NCBI GenBank assembly: GCA_016720925.1
Contig: JADKJR010000005.1
Coordinates: 186,001-250,000 of the forward strand
Direction: 5' to 3'
Origin: Betaproteobacteria bacterium
GTDB lineage: Bacteria; Pseudomonadota; Gammaproteobacteria; Burkholderiales; Usitatibacteraceae
DNA: 64,000 bases
Of this stretch, positions 31,147-39,436 are shown in pieces; within the stretch, counting starts at the first letter, position 1, and each line of letters begins with the position of its first letter. The translations under genes and the position numbers were made by a program. The notes under the pieces were generated by a model. It made no database searches, had not been told where the DNA came from, and saw only the letters and a list, made by a program, of their open reading frames with translations.

Positions 31147-31182
31147 GTTTGTCCTACACGCGCGCGGAACGCGCGCCTACAA
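31147..31182. repeat. GC-rich palindrome near the mla-type operon
   Basis: GTTTGT at 31147 pairs with ACAAAC at 31177-31182, and CGCGCG with CGCGCG around a GAA centre. A hairpin or cruciform is possible. It lies about 80 bases upstream of the permease gene. Confidence 0.5.
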
Positions 31183-31259
31183 ACGCGTTTGGAAGGGCCT
31201 GTTAGGCTGAGCCAGGTCCATTTGCCGCGAGTGCACGAAGCACCGATTTCCACTTGTCC

Positions 31260-32378
31260 ATGTCTTCAATCACTACACGATCACCGTCGTCTCGCCTCAC
31301 CGTCACGTTGGACGAAGGCCGCGCCGCGTTAGCCGGCAGCCTCGATGCCGCGACCACGGCAGACGCTCGGCGCACCTTCTCGACCGCCGCCAGTACCGGC
31401 AAGCATCGCATCGATCTCTCCGCCCTGACCGCGCTCGACACGGCAGGCGCGCTGTTGCTCTGCGCGTGGCAGGAGCGTGGCGACACATTGGTCGGCCTCA
31501 GCGCGGAACATCGCAAGCTCGTCAAGCTCATCGCCGGTCTGGACCGCGCGCCGCCTGACGTGACGCGTCGCGTCAATGCCCTGCGTACATTCATCATCGG
31601 CCTCGGCCGCGCGGGTGCGGCAACGCTGCGTGACCTCGTCGAATTTGTCGATTTCACGGGTCGCGCCGCCGCGTCGATCGGCCAATTGCTGCGGCACCCG
31701 GCCAGCGTGCGGATGCCGGCAATCGCGCACCACATCATGGAGACCGGCGTGAAGGCGTTGCCGATCGTGGGACTGCTGGCGGTGATGATCAGCATTGTCA
31801 TCGCTTATCAGGGTGTCGCGCAGTTGCGGCCCTATGGCGGGCAGGATCTCACCATCAATCTGGTGTCGGTGTCGGTGCTGCGCGAGATGGCGGTGCTGAT
31901 CACGGCCATTCTGGTTGCCGGGCGCTCGGGCGCGGCGTTTGCCGCCGAGATCGGCGTGATGCAGGCGGGCGAAGAGATCGACGCATTGAAAGTCATGGGC
32001 CTCGACCCGATGCAACTGCTGGTCGCGCCGCGTCTGATTGCGCTCTTCCTCACATTGCCGTTGCTGACTTTCTTCGCGGATGCCATGGGCCTGCTCGGCG
32101 GCGCGGTGATTTCGTACACATTGCTCGATGTCTCGTTCGCACAATATCTGCCGCGGGTACGCGAAGCCATCGACAGCAGCGACCTGTTCGCCGGCCTGAT
32201 CAAGGCGCCGGTGTTTGCAGTGATCATCACCGTGGTCGGCTGCATGCACGGCCTCAAGGTCACGGGTTCGGCCGAGAGCGTCGGGGTGGAAACCACGCGT
32301 GCAGTGGTGAAATCCATTTTCCTGGTCATCGTGCTGGACGCCCTGTTCTCGATCTTCTTCGAGAAGGTCGGAATATGA
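31260..32378 (+). CDS. MlaE-family ABC permease with N-terminal STAS domain
   Basis: Inner-membrane permease of an MCE-type lipid transporter. Residues about 10-95 look like a STAS domain (LDLSALTALDTAGALLL type, here HRIDLSALTALDTAG), which in E. coli is the separate protein MlaB. The MlaE permease follows (about 115-372) with five to six hydrophobic segments and the family motif EIGVMQAGEEIDALKVMGLDP. The ATG at 31260 and a TTG at 31254 are both possible; neither has a clear Shine-Dalgarno. It overlaps the ATPase gene by ATGA, forming an operon of permease, ATPase and MCE protein. No MlaC gene is adjacent. Confidence 0.9.
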   Translation: MSSITTRSPSSRLTVTLDEGRAALAGSLDAATTADARRTFSTAASTGKHRIDLSALTALDTAGALLLCAWQERGDTLVGLSAEHRKLVKLIAGLDRAPPDVTRRVNALRTFIIGLGRAGAATLRDLVEFVDFTGRAAASIGQLLRHPASVRMPAIAHHIMETGVKALPIVGLLAVMISIVIAYQGVAQLRPYGGQDLTINLVSVSVLREMAVLITAILVAGRSGAAFAAEIGVMQAGEEIDALKVMGLDPMQLLVAPRLIALFLTLPLLTFFADAMGLLGGAVISYTLLDVSFAQYLPRVREAIDSSDLFAGLIKAPVFAVIITVVGCMHGLKVTGSAESVGVETTRAVVKSIFLVIVLDALFSIFFEKVGI

Positions 32379-33229
32379 AGAACGCGAACGGGAATGGCCA
32401 CATCATGTCCGCGCGCGGCATCGTCAATCGCTTTGGCAAGCAGACGGTACACGACAAGCTTGATCTCGATATCGTGGCCGGCGAAGTGCTCGGCATCGCC
32501 GGCGGATCGGGTTCCGGAAAATCAGTGTTGCTGCGCACGCTGGCCGGGTTGCACACGCCGCAGGCGGGCAAGGTACTGGCGGGTGGGCGGACGGTGGAGA
32601 GTCTGTTGCCCGCGGAACGCGCAGCCTTCATGGGCATGCTGTTCCAGCAGGGCGCGCTTTTCACCTCGCTGACTGTCGCAGAAAACGTCATGCTGCCGAT
32701 GCGTGAACATACGCTGCTGACAGAGATCGAACAAGAAGCGCTGGCCGCGGTGAAACTTGCGCTCGCCGGGCTTGATGCCGACGCCCGCGCGAAATTTCCG
32801 TCTGCCCTTTCCGGTGGCATGATCAAGCGTGCCGCGCTGGCCCGTGCATTGGCGCTCGATCCACGCGTGCTACTGCTGGACGAGCCCACTTCCGGTCTCG
32901 ACCCGACGGCTGCCGACGGCATCGATCAACTCATCCGGCTATTGAACGAAACGCTGGGAGTGACTGTGGTCGTGGTGACCCACGATCTCAATACCCTGTT
33001 CAGCGTCTGCGATCGGGTGGCGGTGCTGGCCGATGGAAAAATCACCGTGGATACACCGGCAAGAATGTTGCGCGCCAAACAGCCGGGGGTTCACGCGTTC
33101 CTGTCGGGCGCGCGCGTGACCGCCGCGAAAGCAGCGATGGCCTCAAGAACCGCCGCAGTTACACCGGCGCCAATGTTGGCGAAGGTGGCAAAGGCTGAAC
33201 GCGCCGCCACCGCCAACGTAAAGCGATAG
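32375..33229 (+). CDS. MlaF-type ABC transporter ATPase
   Basis: Cytoplasmic ATPase of the lipid transporter. Walker A GGSGSGKS, Q-loop FQQGALF, signature LSGGMIKRAALARAL, Walker B LLLDEPTSGLD and switch histidine THDL are all intact. The protein has a C-terminal tail of about 40 Ala/Lys-rich residues after the nucleotide-binding domain. Start overlaps the permease stop as ATGA, which implies coupled translation. Confidence 0.93.
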   Translation: MKNANGNGHIMSARGIVNRFGKQTVHDKLDLDIVAGEVLGIAGGSGSGKSVLLRTLAGLHTPQAGKVLAGGRTVESLLPAERAAFMGMLFQQGALFTSLTVAENVMLPMREHTLLTEIEQEALAAVKLALAGLDADARAKFPSALSGGMIKRAALARALALDPRVLLLDEPTSGLDPTAADGIDQLIRLLNETLGVTVVVVTHDLNTLFSVCDRVAVLADGKITVDTPARMLRAKQPGVHAFLSGARVTAAKAAMASRTAAVTPAPMLAKVAKAERAATANVKR

Positions 33230-33230
33230 G

Positions 33231-33257
33231 TACAAAGGATACAAAGGATACAAAGGA
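33231..33257 (+). repeat. Three 9-base repeats carrying Shine-Dalgarno sequences
   Basis: TACAAAGGA occurs three times head-to-tail between the ATPase stop and the MCE gene. Each copy has AAAGGA; the last lies about 6 bases from the ATG at 33264. Copy-number change could move the ribosome site without altering the protein. Confidence 0.85.
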
Positions 33258-33263
33258 CAACAT

Positions 33264-33866
33264 ATGGAAACGGATAAACGCTATTTCATCGCGGGACTAT
33301 TCATCATCTTGCTGGCAGCCGGTATCGCGACGGCTTTCGTCTGGCTGGCCGGTTCAGAGCGGCGCGATGATGTGCGTTACGACGTCCGCTTCACCGAATC
33401 CGTGAGCGGCCTGGCACTGGGCGAGTCGGTCAAGTACCGTGGCGTCGACGTGGGCAACGTCAAGTCGATGGTGCTGGATCCGGCCGACCCGCGACTGGTC
33501 CTGGTCAATGTCAGCGTCCGCAAGGATGCGCCGGTCAAGACCGATACCCGGGCGACGCTCAAACTGAAAGGTGTCACCGGCGCCATGTTCATTGAACTCA
33601 ATGGCGGAAATCCCAAAGCCGAATTGCTGCTCGCCACCACCCCAGCGGGAGAGGTGCCGGTCATCGCGTCGGAAAAGAGCAGCCTTGCCACCGTGGTCGA
33701 TCAGTTGCCCCGCGTGGTCGAGAAATTCTCGGCCATCGAAGACCAGGCGAAGAAGGTGTTGAACGATGTCAGCGGGTTTACCAGCAAGGTGAAAGACAAC
33801 CCTTCACTCTTGCTGCGCCGGCCGGAAAAGGACAAGCAGCCAGCAAGCGGCGAGGTGAAGAACTAG
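33264..33866 (+). CDS. MlaD-type MCE-domain protein
   Basis: Membrane-anchored periplasmic lipid-binding subunit, 200 residues. One N-terminal membrane helix (FIAGLFIILLAAGIATAFVWL), then an MCE domain (about 38-120) with VSGLALGESVKYRGVDVGNV and LKGVTGAMFIELNGG, and a helical tail. Together with the upstream permease and ATPase it should move phospholipids or other hydrophobic molecules across the envelope. Confidence 0.92.
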   Translation: METDKRYFIAGLFIILLAAGIATAFVWLAGSERRDDVRYDVRFTESVSGLALGESVKYRGVDVGNVKSMVLDPADPRLVLVNVSVRKDAPVKTDTRATLKLKGVTGAMFIELNGGNPKAELLLATTPAGEVPVIASEKSSLATVVDQLPRVVEKFSAIEDQAKKVLNDVSGFTSKVKDNPSLLLRRPEKDKQPASGEVKN

Positions 33867-33941
33867 CGCGGAAGTTTCGCCGGGCACGGGGCGCGCCGCG
33901 GGCACAGGCACCGGGGCGCCTGATCCGTAGCGCGAGCGTGG

Positions 33942-34934
33942 TCAGGCAAAGTGCGGTGCGTGGGGAATATTTGTTGCGGGCCGGATCGCCCACGGGCCGG
34001 GTATTGGCAATGGCATTGGCAGGGATACCCGCGGGGTCTCAGGCACAGCCTGCGGCGCATGGTAATACAAGCTGCCGTTGGCGGTCGAGACCGCCTTTTG
34101 CATGCTCGCCGCAGGTTCGAATTCCGCTTCGTCGCGGGAGATCATTTCGATTCCCAACACGGGCCGCGCGCATCGTATATTGCCGAACAGTGTCGCAAAT
34201 GAAACGTCCGCGGCATCGCGACCCGTGCCGATGCGAATCAGGCCCATCACGGGCGTCATGCCGGTTGCGTCAAACAGATACCAGCGCTGGCCGAGAAACA
34301 CTTCGACGTAGGCGTGAAAATCGGTGGGGCCAAGCGCGGGGTCCGCGCCGTAGTCGACGCCCGTGACGTAGCGCGCCGGTATATTCAGTGCACGGCAAAT
34401 GGCGATCATCAGATGCGCGTAGTCACGGCAAACGCCCACCCGCGAATCAAAAGTTTGCAGCGCGCAGGTGGTCGCATCGGACGCACCGGACTTGAAGCGA
34501 ACATGCTGCGTGACCCATTCGCAAATCGCCGCGACACGTCCGTAACCTGGCGGGATATTGCCAAACATCGCCATGGCGAGACTGCGCATTTTGTCGGACG
34601 GGCAGTAGCGGCTGGGCAGAACATATGGAAGCACTTCTGACGGCAACGTACGAATCGATCGCTCTTCGATCGTCGCGGGATCGCCAAAGACGTGATCGAG
34701 TTCGACACTGCCGCGGTAGCGAACCGTCAGCGGTCCGCCATCGGTATACATCCGATTGATGCGATTGGCGGTCATGGGATCGGTGAACGCGTACGACGGC
34801 GTGGCGCCTTCCACCGTCAACGTTTCATGCAGCACCCGCTGCGAGCGTGTCCGCGCGGCACAGATGTTAAACACGAAATCGCATGGGCCTTGCGCTTCGT
34901 ACTGCAACTTGACTTGATACTCCATGCGAACCAT
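33942..34934 (-). CDS. Transglutaminase-like protein with complete triad
   Basis: A 330-residue protein with an N-terminal strand domain and a transglutaminase core: Cys in VGVCRDYAHLMIAICR, His in TDFHAYVEVFLG and Asp in YLFDATGMTP. ATG at 34934 has GGAG 8 bases upstream. A proline-rich C-terminal tail follows. It resembles the 29126-29941 protein in plan but keeps the catalytic histidine. No signal peptide seen. It stands 3.1 kb from anbu, separated by the lipid-transport operon. Confidence 0.88.
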   Translation of the reverse strand: MVRMEYQVKLQYEAQGPCDFVFNICAARTRSQRVLHETLTVEGATPSYAFTDPMTANRINRMYTDGGPLTVRYRGSVELDHVFGDPATIEERSIRTLPSEVLPYVLPSRYCPSDKMRSLAMAMFGNIPPGYGRVAAICEWVTQHVRFKSGASDATTCALQTFDSRVGVCRDYAHLMIAICRALNIPARYVTGVDYGADPALGPTDFHAYVEVFLGQRWYLFDATGMTPVMGLIRIGTGRDAADVSFATLFGNIRCARPVLGIEMISRDEAEFEPAASMQKAVSTANGSLYYHAPQAVPETPRVSLPMPLPIPGPWAIRPATNIPHAPHFA

Positions 34935-35047
34935 TTTTAGCTCCGTCTTCCTTGGGGTGGGTTACCGATGCGCGACCGGGACTTTTTGCAAAATCTTCTG
35001 CCACGCACGTGCCGGACGGTCACCGGCACATCGGGCTAAATGGGGTT

Positions 35048-35266
35048 TTAAGCGTGAGCAGCGTCCGCGTCGAATTCAAAAGACGGGGCCGGTTCTTCTT
35101 TCGTGGCTTCTTCCATGGCGACTATCGAGGTGATCGCAAATCCAACCAGCGCAACGCCAGCGGCGATCTTCCCGCACAGGGCGAGGATGGGAATCACATC
35201 GATCATGAATCCCAGCAGGACGGCGAGGAACGTAATTGCGGCGAAGACTGCGGCGAGTGGTTTCAT
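35048..35266 (-). CDS. Small membrane protein
   Basis: A 72-residue protein with two membrane helices (VFAAITFLAVLLGFMIDVIPILAL and AAGVALVGFAITSIVAM) and an acidic tail. The family is unknown. It resembles the 71-residue protein at 37607-37822 in size and helix plan, and both genes have a TCCTAC-N17-TCCGATA box upstream. Confidence 0.65.
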   Translation of the reverse strand: MKPLAAVFAAITFLAVLLGFMIDVIPILALCGKIAAGVALVGFAITSIVAMEEATKEEPAPSFEFDADAAHA

Positions 35267-35800
35267 TTTTGCATCCCTTTATCGGGTGCCCCGCGTACTC
35301 TGCGTACGATGGCACCGCCGTTTGCTTACGCGATCAATTGTTCGACAAGGCCATCTTAGGACGCGTGCGGGTCGCGCGTTATCGGACAAGCGAGTGACGT
35401 GATGTAGGACGATTGCGGACGTGGCCAACACAGCTCGGCCACTGACTGATGTCGGTCGCCTTTTGTGTTACGGGGGCGAGCTTTCGGGTCGCAGGCCAGG
35501 ATGATCCATCGATACGCTTGTCAGCATTTGTCTGACAGCGCATTCGGCAAATGTCCGAAGCGCTGACGCAATCCGGGCCTATAAACTTCACTGACGGTCG
35601 CGATTCATGGACACGGACTTGAGGTGAGGACACTTCGCGCCGTTTGTGTTTCGCTGTCCTTTGCAGCGGAAGCTGCGGTGTATAGTCAAATTGCTCGCCA
35701 CCGCGCGGCTTGGCTGCGCATAAGCCTTATTCCCGCTCCCCGTCATTTCCTGCCATACGTTTGCAACGTTCTTTTCCGCCACCCAACAAGGTTCCCACTC
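35267..35800. other. Intergenic stretch before the NarX-class kinase
   Basis: It holds the box at 35380-35409 (minus strand) and an inverted repeat CAGCGC-x-TTCGG / CCGAA-x-GCGCTG at about 35536-35564. The open frame from 35624 into the kinase is unlikely to be translated before 35801. Confidence 0.45.
35380..35409 (-). promoter_or_regulatory. TCCTAC-N17-TCCGATA box upstream of a small membrane protein gene
   Basis: Minus strand: TCCTAC (35409-35404), 17 bases, TCCGATA (35386-35380), 113 bases before the start at 35266. The bases before TCCTAC (GTCCGCAAT-C-G) and after TCCGATA (ACG) also match the 37515 copy, so conservation extends over about 45 bases. Confidence 0.6.
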
Positions 35801-37393
35801 ATGCTACGCCGCCTGTTTGACGCCCTCTACGAAAAACTGCTGTCACGTCTGGGTCTGGCACTACTGGCGCTGGCGTTACTTGTCAACCTCGCCGCCTTGC
35901 TGGCGGTGGACCGCGGGATTGCCAAACTCGAGGAAGCGCGGGGATGGGCCGAGCATTCGCGCGATCTGATGACGGAGATCCTGAGTGTGCAATCGCTTTT
36001 GTACAGCGACGAGAGCGCGCAACGGGGGTTCCTGTACACGCAGCGGGAAGACTACCTGGAACGGCTAAACGACAACGATGGCCAGATCACCTCGAAACTC
36101 GCCCGGTTGCGCGAACAAACCGCGGACAACCCTGCTCAACAAAAGCGGGTCGAGCATGTGCTTGCGTTGGCGAACGCAAGAATCAACCTGCAAAACGAAA
36201 CCATCGCCGTTCAGCATATGGGACGCCGGGATGCCGCGCTTGCCCTGGTGAACAGCGATCGGGGCAAGAAAATGATGGAGGAGATCGCGCGAGAAATCTC
36301 GCTCTTTCTGGTCGAGGAAGACAAGTTGCGTGTGCACCGAACGCGCGATGGCGCCGACATCCAGCTGGCGGTGCGCTGGGGCTTTGCAGTGATCCTCTTC
36401 ATCAACGCCTTGATGATATTGGCGAGTTCAGTGACCATCATGCGCGGCATGGCCCGCGAGGCGGTTCGAGATAAAGCGGACCTGGTGCAGCAGGGTGAGC
36501 GCGAGGCGGCGGAGGTCGTGCGGCACGATGAGCGCGAGGCGGCAGAGGTGGTGCGAAGCGATGAACGCGAGGCGGCGGAAGCGGCTATGCGAGAGGGCGA
36601 GCGCGAGGCGGCAGAGGTGGTGCGGCAAAGCGAACGCCGGGCAGTGTCCGTCGCCGAGGCAGAGCTGCGCACCACGGAGCTGCGCGCGCTATCCGTGCAT
36701 CTGCTGCGTGTGCAGGAAGATGAGCGCCGCACGATTGCCCGCGACCTGCATGACGAACTCGGCGGCACCTTGTCCGCCATCAAGATGGACATCATCATGG
36801 GCCGCGACGCAGCCGCCAAGCGCAGCGATGAAAAATCAGTCGCCCGCCTGCAGCGGGCGCTCGTGTCCATCGATAGCGCCGTTAAATTCATTCGCCGCCT
36901 CATTGAGAATTTGCGGCCGACCCTGCTCGACAATCTTGGTTTCGAAGCCGCGTTGCGTTCGATGACCGAGCAGTTTTCCGAGCGTGCCGGTTGTGAGTGC
37001 GTGATTTCGCTGCCGGAGGGCGAGCTGGAACTGACTTCCGCGCAGTCCACGGCCCTGTATCGCATTTGCCAGGAAGCGCTGACCAATGTCATGAAGTACG
37101 CCAAGGCCAAACACGTGACGATCGCGCTGGCGCGCAATGGCTCGCACTGGACGCTGCTTCTCGGTGACGATGGCGTTGGCCTTGACGCCACCAAGCAGCA
37201 TCGCGCCATCTCGCACGGTTTACTTGGCATGCGCGAACGCATCGTCGCACTCGGCGGGTCGTTCGATATCCGCGGCGACGCAGGATGCGGGACCACGCTC
37301 ACCGCGACCTTTCCGCTGGTGGACAGCACGCCCAACGCGGCCGTCATGGATCGCCGGAAATCGGCGTCTCTCGGCGACCATCCGGAGGGCTGA
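35801..37393 (+). CDS. CHASE3 sensor histidine kinase, NarX/DesK class
   Basis: Membrane sensor kinase of about 530 residues from ATG 35801 (AAGG upstream). Membrane helix (LALLALALLVNLAALLAV), CHASE3-type periplasmic domain with DESAQRGFLYTQREDYL, second helix (WGFAVILFINALMILASSVTIM), a charged helix of repeated EREAAEVVR units, HisKA_3 with TIARDLHDELGGTLSAI, and HATPase with EALTNVMKYAKA, DDGVGL and HGLLGMRERI. Kinases of this class normally pair with NarL-type regulators; none is adjacent, so it is an orphan here. A long palindrome follows the stop by 9 bases. Confidence 0.9.
   Translation: MLRRLFDALYEKLLSRLGLALLALALLVNLAALLAVDRGIAKLEEARGWAEHSRDLMTEILSVQSLLYSDESAQRGFLYTQREDYLERLNDNDGQITSKLARLREQTADNPAQQKRVEHVLALANARINLQNETIAVQHMGRRDAALALVNSDRGKKMMEEIAREISLFLVEEDKLRVHRTRDGADIQLAVRWGFAVILFINALMILASSVTIMRGMAREAVRDKADLVQQGEREAAEVVRHDEREAAEVVRSDEREAAEAAMREGEREAAEVVRQSERRAVSVAEAELRTTELRALSVHLLRVQEDERRTIARDLHDELGGTLSAIKMDIIMGRDAAAKRSDEKSVARLQRALVSIDSAVKFIRRLIENLRPTLLDNLGFEAALRSMTEQFSERAGCECVISLPEGELELTSAQSTALYRICQEALTNVMKYAKAKHVTIALARNGSHWTLLLGDDGVGLDATKQHRAISHGLLGMRERIVALGGSFDIRGDAGCGTTLTATFPLVDSTPNAAVMDRRKSASLGDHPEG
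36496..36648 (+). repeat. Repeats coding for EREAAEVVR units in the kinase linker
   Basis: Four to five units of about 30-33 bases encode (D/G)EREAAEVVR with short variations. They lengthen the helix between the second membrane segment and the dimerisation domain. Confidence 0.75.
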
Positions 37394-37402
37394 AAGCCAC
37401 CA

Positions 37403-37468
37403 AAACTCCAGCACTGGCGCGGCGTTTCAAGCACAAATGGCGGAAACGCCGCGCCAGCGCTGGAGTTT
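37403..37468. repeat. Long palindromic repeat, copy 3 (best preserved)
   Basis: Left arm AAACTCCAGCACTGGCGCGG then CGTTTC; right arm GAAACGCCGCGCCAGCGCTG then GAGTTT. Arms pair over 26 bases with a single mismatch around a 14-base centre. It lies between the kinase stop and the next small gene and may also terminate transcription. Confidence 0.85.
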
Positions 37469-37514
37469 GCCCGTGACTGCATGGCTGCCGGACTGCATAT
37501 CGCGTCCGCAATAG

Positions 37515-37544
37515 TCCTACATCAAATCAGATGCTCGTCCGATA
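37515..37544 (+). promoter_or_regulatory. TCCTAC-N17-TCCGATA box upstream of a small membrane protein gene
   Basis: TCCTAC (37515-37520), 17 bases, TCCGATA (37538-37544), 62 bases before the ATG at 37607. It is preceded by GTCCGCAATAG, as in the 35380 copy. Confidence 0.6.
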
Positions 37545-37606
37545 ACGGCGCCTGACATCACGCCTTACGATGGCTGCATGGACTCATCCATCCGCAAGGG
37601 CACAAC

Positions 37607-37822
37607 ATGAAGAACATGCAGTATCTGGCGATCTTCGCTGGCATCACGCTGTTCGCTGCGATTGCGGCGCTGGTGATCACGGCAGACCCCATGGTTACGC
37701 TGATCGGGAAACTGGTCGTTGCAGTGTCATTGATGGAATTGGCCGCTGCCGCGACGGCGTACCTGATGGACAACGGATTCGATGCCCAGGCCATGGGCAA
37801 GGAAGAAATGGACTGGTACTAG
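37607..37822 (+). CDS. Small membrane protein
   Basis: A 71-residue protein with two membrane helices (YLAIFAGITLFAAIAALVI and LVVAVSLMELAAAATAYLM) and a short acidic tail. The family is not recognised; similar in plan to the 35048-35266 product. The shared upstream box suggests co-regulation. Confidence 0.65.
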   Translation: MKNMQYLAIFAGITLFAAIAALVITADPMVTLIGKLVVAVSLMELAAAATAYLMDNGFDAQAMGKEEMDWY

Positions 37823-37928
37823 CGCCGTGGCGCCGGCACTGCCTCGTCACACGAACCACATTCGGGCATGGCCTGCCGGTTGACCGGCAGCCTCCGAATC
37901 GACATCAACCCACCAAGGATGAATCAAG

Positions 37929-38369
37929 ATGAAGCAACTCACCATTTCCGCGATGATCGCAACGACCCTGATGCTGGGCGCTTGCGCGACGCGCGGTGAC
38001 AGCAGCCCCAACTACACCCGCCACGTTTCGCAACGCAGTGTCCAGTATGGCTATGTGGAAGACGTGGGCTATGGAGAAGGCCGCGGCGGTAGCACGGGTG
38101 GTGGCGCCATCGTCGGCGGCATCATCGGCGGCGTACTCGGACATCAAGTCGGTAGTGGTCGCGGAAATACCGCGGCAACCGTTGTCGGTGCGGCGGGCGG
38201 CGCCGTGATCGGCAATGAAGTCGAAAAGAATCAGAACACCGGCGATCGCATCATCGTGCGGGTACGCCTCGACAACGGCACCCAGGTGACTTACTCGCAG
38301 GACGGCCCGCGCGATTTTCGCAACGGTGATCGTGTGCGCATCGAAGATGGACGCGTGTTTCGTGGCTAG
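37929..38369 (+). CDS. Glycine-zipper (2TM) outer-membrane lipoprotein
   Basis: Lipoprotein of 146 residues: lipobox MLGAC, a linker rich in Gly/Ser/Tyr, then a glycine-zipper segment (GGGAIVGGIIGGVLGHQVG, continued by TAATVVGAAGGAVIGNE) and a C-terminal strand domain (RIIVRVRLDNGTQVTYSQ). This is the SlyB/17-kDa-antigen type of envelope-stabilising lipoprotein. It heads a run of small stress-type genes in the same direction. Confidence 0.88.
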   Translation: MKQLTISAMIATTLMLGACATRGDSSPNYTRHVSQRSVQYGYVEDVGYGEGRGGSTGGGAIVGGIIGGVLGHQVGSGRGNTAATVVGAAGGAVIGNEVEKNQNTGDRIIVRVRLDNGTQVTYSQDGPRDFRNGDRVRIEDGRVFRG

Positions 38370-38456
38370 TCAACCGTGACCGTCGCGAGTCAATCGGACG
38401 CAACGAATTTTCAATCGGGCAAAAGCCCACTTACACACTTACCAAAGGAGTCTGCC

Positions 38457-38687
38457 ATGAACTGGGATCAAATCGAAGGCAACTGGAAACAAATGAAGGG
38501 CAAAGTGAAAGAACAGTGGGGCAAGCTCACTGACGATCAGCTCGATGTCATCGCCGGCAAGCGTGACCAACTCGTTGGCACGATCCAGGAACAATACGGC
38601 TACACCAAGGAACGTACCGAAGAGGAACTCGACCGCTGGGCGAAGGATCACAAGTCGGCCAATCCTGAGCGGCCGTCCAAGCATTAA
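38457..38687 (+). CDS. CsbD-family stress protein
   Basis: A 76-residue protein starting at MNWDQIEGNWKQMKGKVKEQ, the CsbD signature, with KLTDDQLDVIAGKRDQLVG following. AAAGGAG lies 6 bases upstream of the ATG. CsbD proteins are small, hydrophilic and induced by general stress in many bacteria; the biochemical role is unknown. Confidence 0.92.
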   Translation: MNWDQIEGNWKQMKGKVKEQWGKLTDDQLDVIAGKRDQLVGTIQEQYGYTKERTEEELDRWAKDHKSANPERPSKH

Positions 38688-38816
38688 GCAATTCGTAATA
38701 TAGCCGCCGGTCATTTTGGCCGTATCGTGCCGAGGCCGGCTGCACAAACGCTCTTTTCAGAACGTGCAACACATTTGCACGATCTGTTTGTACATCCCCC
38801 AATTTAAGGAAATCTC

Positions 38817-39359
38817 ATGAACATGAAACCCGTCAACACCCTGCTCGCCATCGCGCTCTGCGCGACCGGTATGACCGCATATGCCGCCATCACCAAGGAA
38901 GAACACAAGGCCGCCACACAAAGCGCCGAAATGTCATACAAGAACGCGAAAGCCGCCTGCGCGTCGCTGGCCGGCAATGCCAAGGACGTGTGCGTCGCCG
39001 AAGCCAAGGTTCAAATGGCTTACGCCGTCGCGAAAACCGACGGCGAATTCAAGAACACCCCGAAGGCAATATATGACGGTCGCAAAGATGTCGCGACCGC
39101 CGAATACGATCTCGCCAAGACCAAGTGCGATGCCCTCGCCGGCAATGCCAAGGATGTCTGCATCAAGGAAGCGAAAGCGGTTGAAGTCCGTGCCCAGGCA
39201 GATGCCAAGGCCGGTACAAAAATCAGCGAAGCCCGCGCCGACGCATCCGACGCAAAGAGTACTGCCAACTACAAGGTCGCCATTGAAAAGTGCGACACCT
39301 TCAGTGGCGATACCAAGGAATCTTGCGTGAAAGACGCGAAATTGCGTTTCAACAAGTAG
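38817..39359 (+). CDS. Exported protein with three cysteine-pair repeats
   Basis: Signal peptide (cleavage near TAYAAIT) followed by a mainly helical protein, 180 residues in total. Three similar motifs recur: CASLAGNAKDVCVAEAK, CDALAGNAKDVCIKEAK and CDTFSGDTKESCVKDAK. Each holds two cysteines separated by ten residues and could form a disulfide-closed helical hairpin in the periplasm. The family is unknown. The product of 41366-41731 carries one related motif. AAGGAA precedes the ATG. A strong terminator follows. Confidence 0.75.
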   Translation: MNMKPVNTLLAIALCATGMTAYAAITKEEHKAATQSAEMSYKNAKAACASLAGNAKDVCVAEAKVQMAYAVAKTDGEFKNTPKAIYDGRKDVATAEYDLAKTKCDALAGNAKDVCIKEAKAVEVRAQADAKAGTKISEARADASDAKSTANYKVAIEKCDTFSGDTKESCVKDAKLRFNK

Positions 39360-39407
39360 TTCCGGCCAGTTTGTCTCCCTGTGAGGCCTTAATCGGCCTC
39401 ATCTTTG

Positions 39408-39436
39408 GCGAGCCCTTGGGGGCTCGCCATTTTTTT
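39408..39436 (+). terminator. Strong intrinsic terminator
   Basis: Stem GGCGAGCCC/GGGCTCGCC with a 3-base loop, followed by ATTTTTTT, about 50 bases after the cysteine-pair protein gene. A second small hairpin (TGAGGCC/GGCCTCA) lies just before it at 39383-39402. Confidence 0.88.

Larger units (their letters stand above)
30766..31259. other. Intergenic stretch with two palindromes
   Basis: Divergent region between anbu and the lipid-transport operon. It holds the long palindrome copy at 31045-31112 and a second, GC-rich palindrome at 31147-31182 (GTTTGT...CGCGCG, GAA, CGCGCG...ACAAAC). No gene seen. Confidence 0.5.

Noticed and set aside
36211..37482. 423-codon minus-strand frame
   Set aside because: Serine/arginine-rich shadow of the NarX-class kinase gene.
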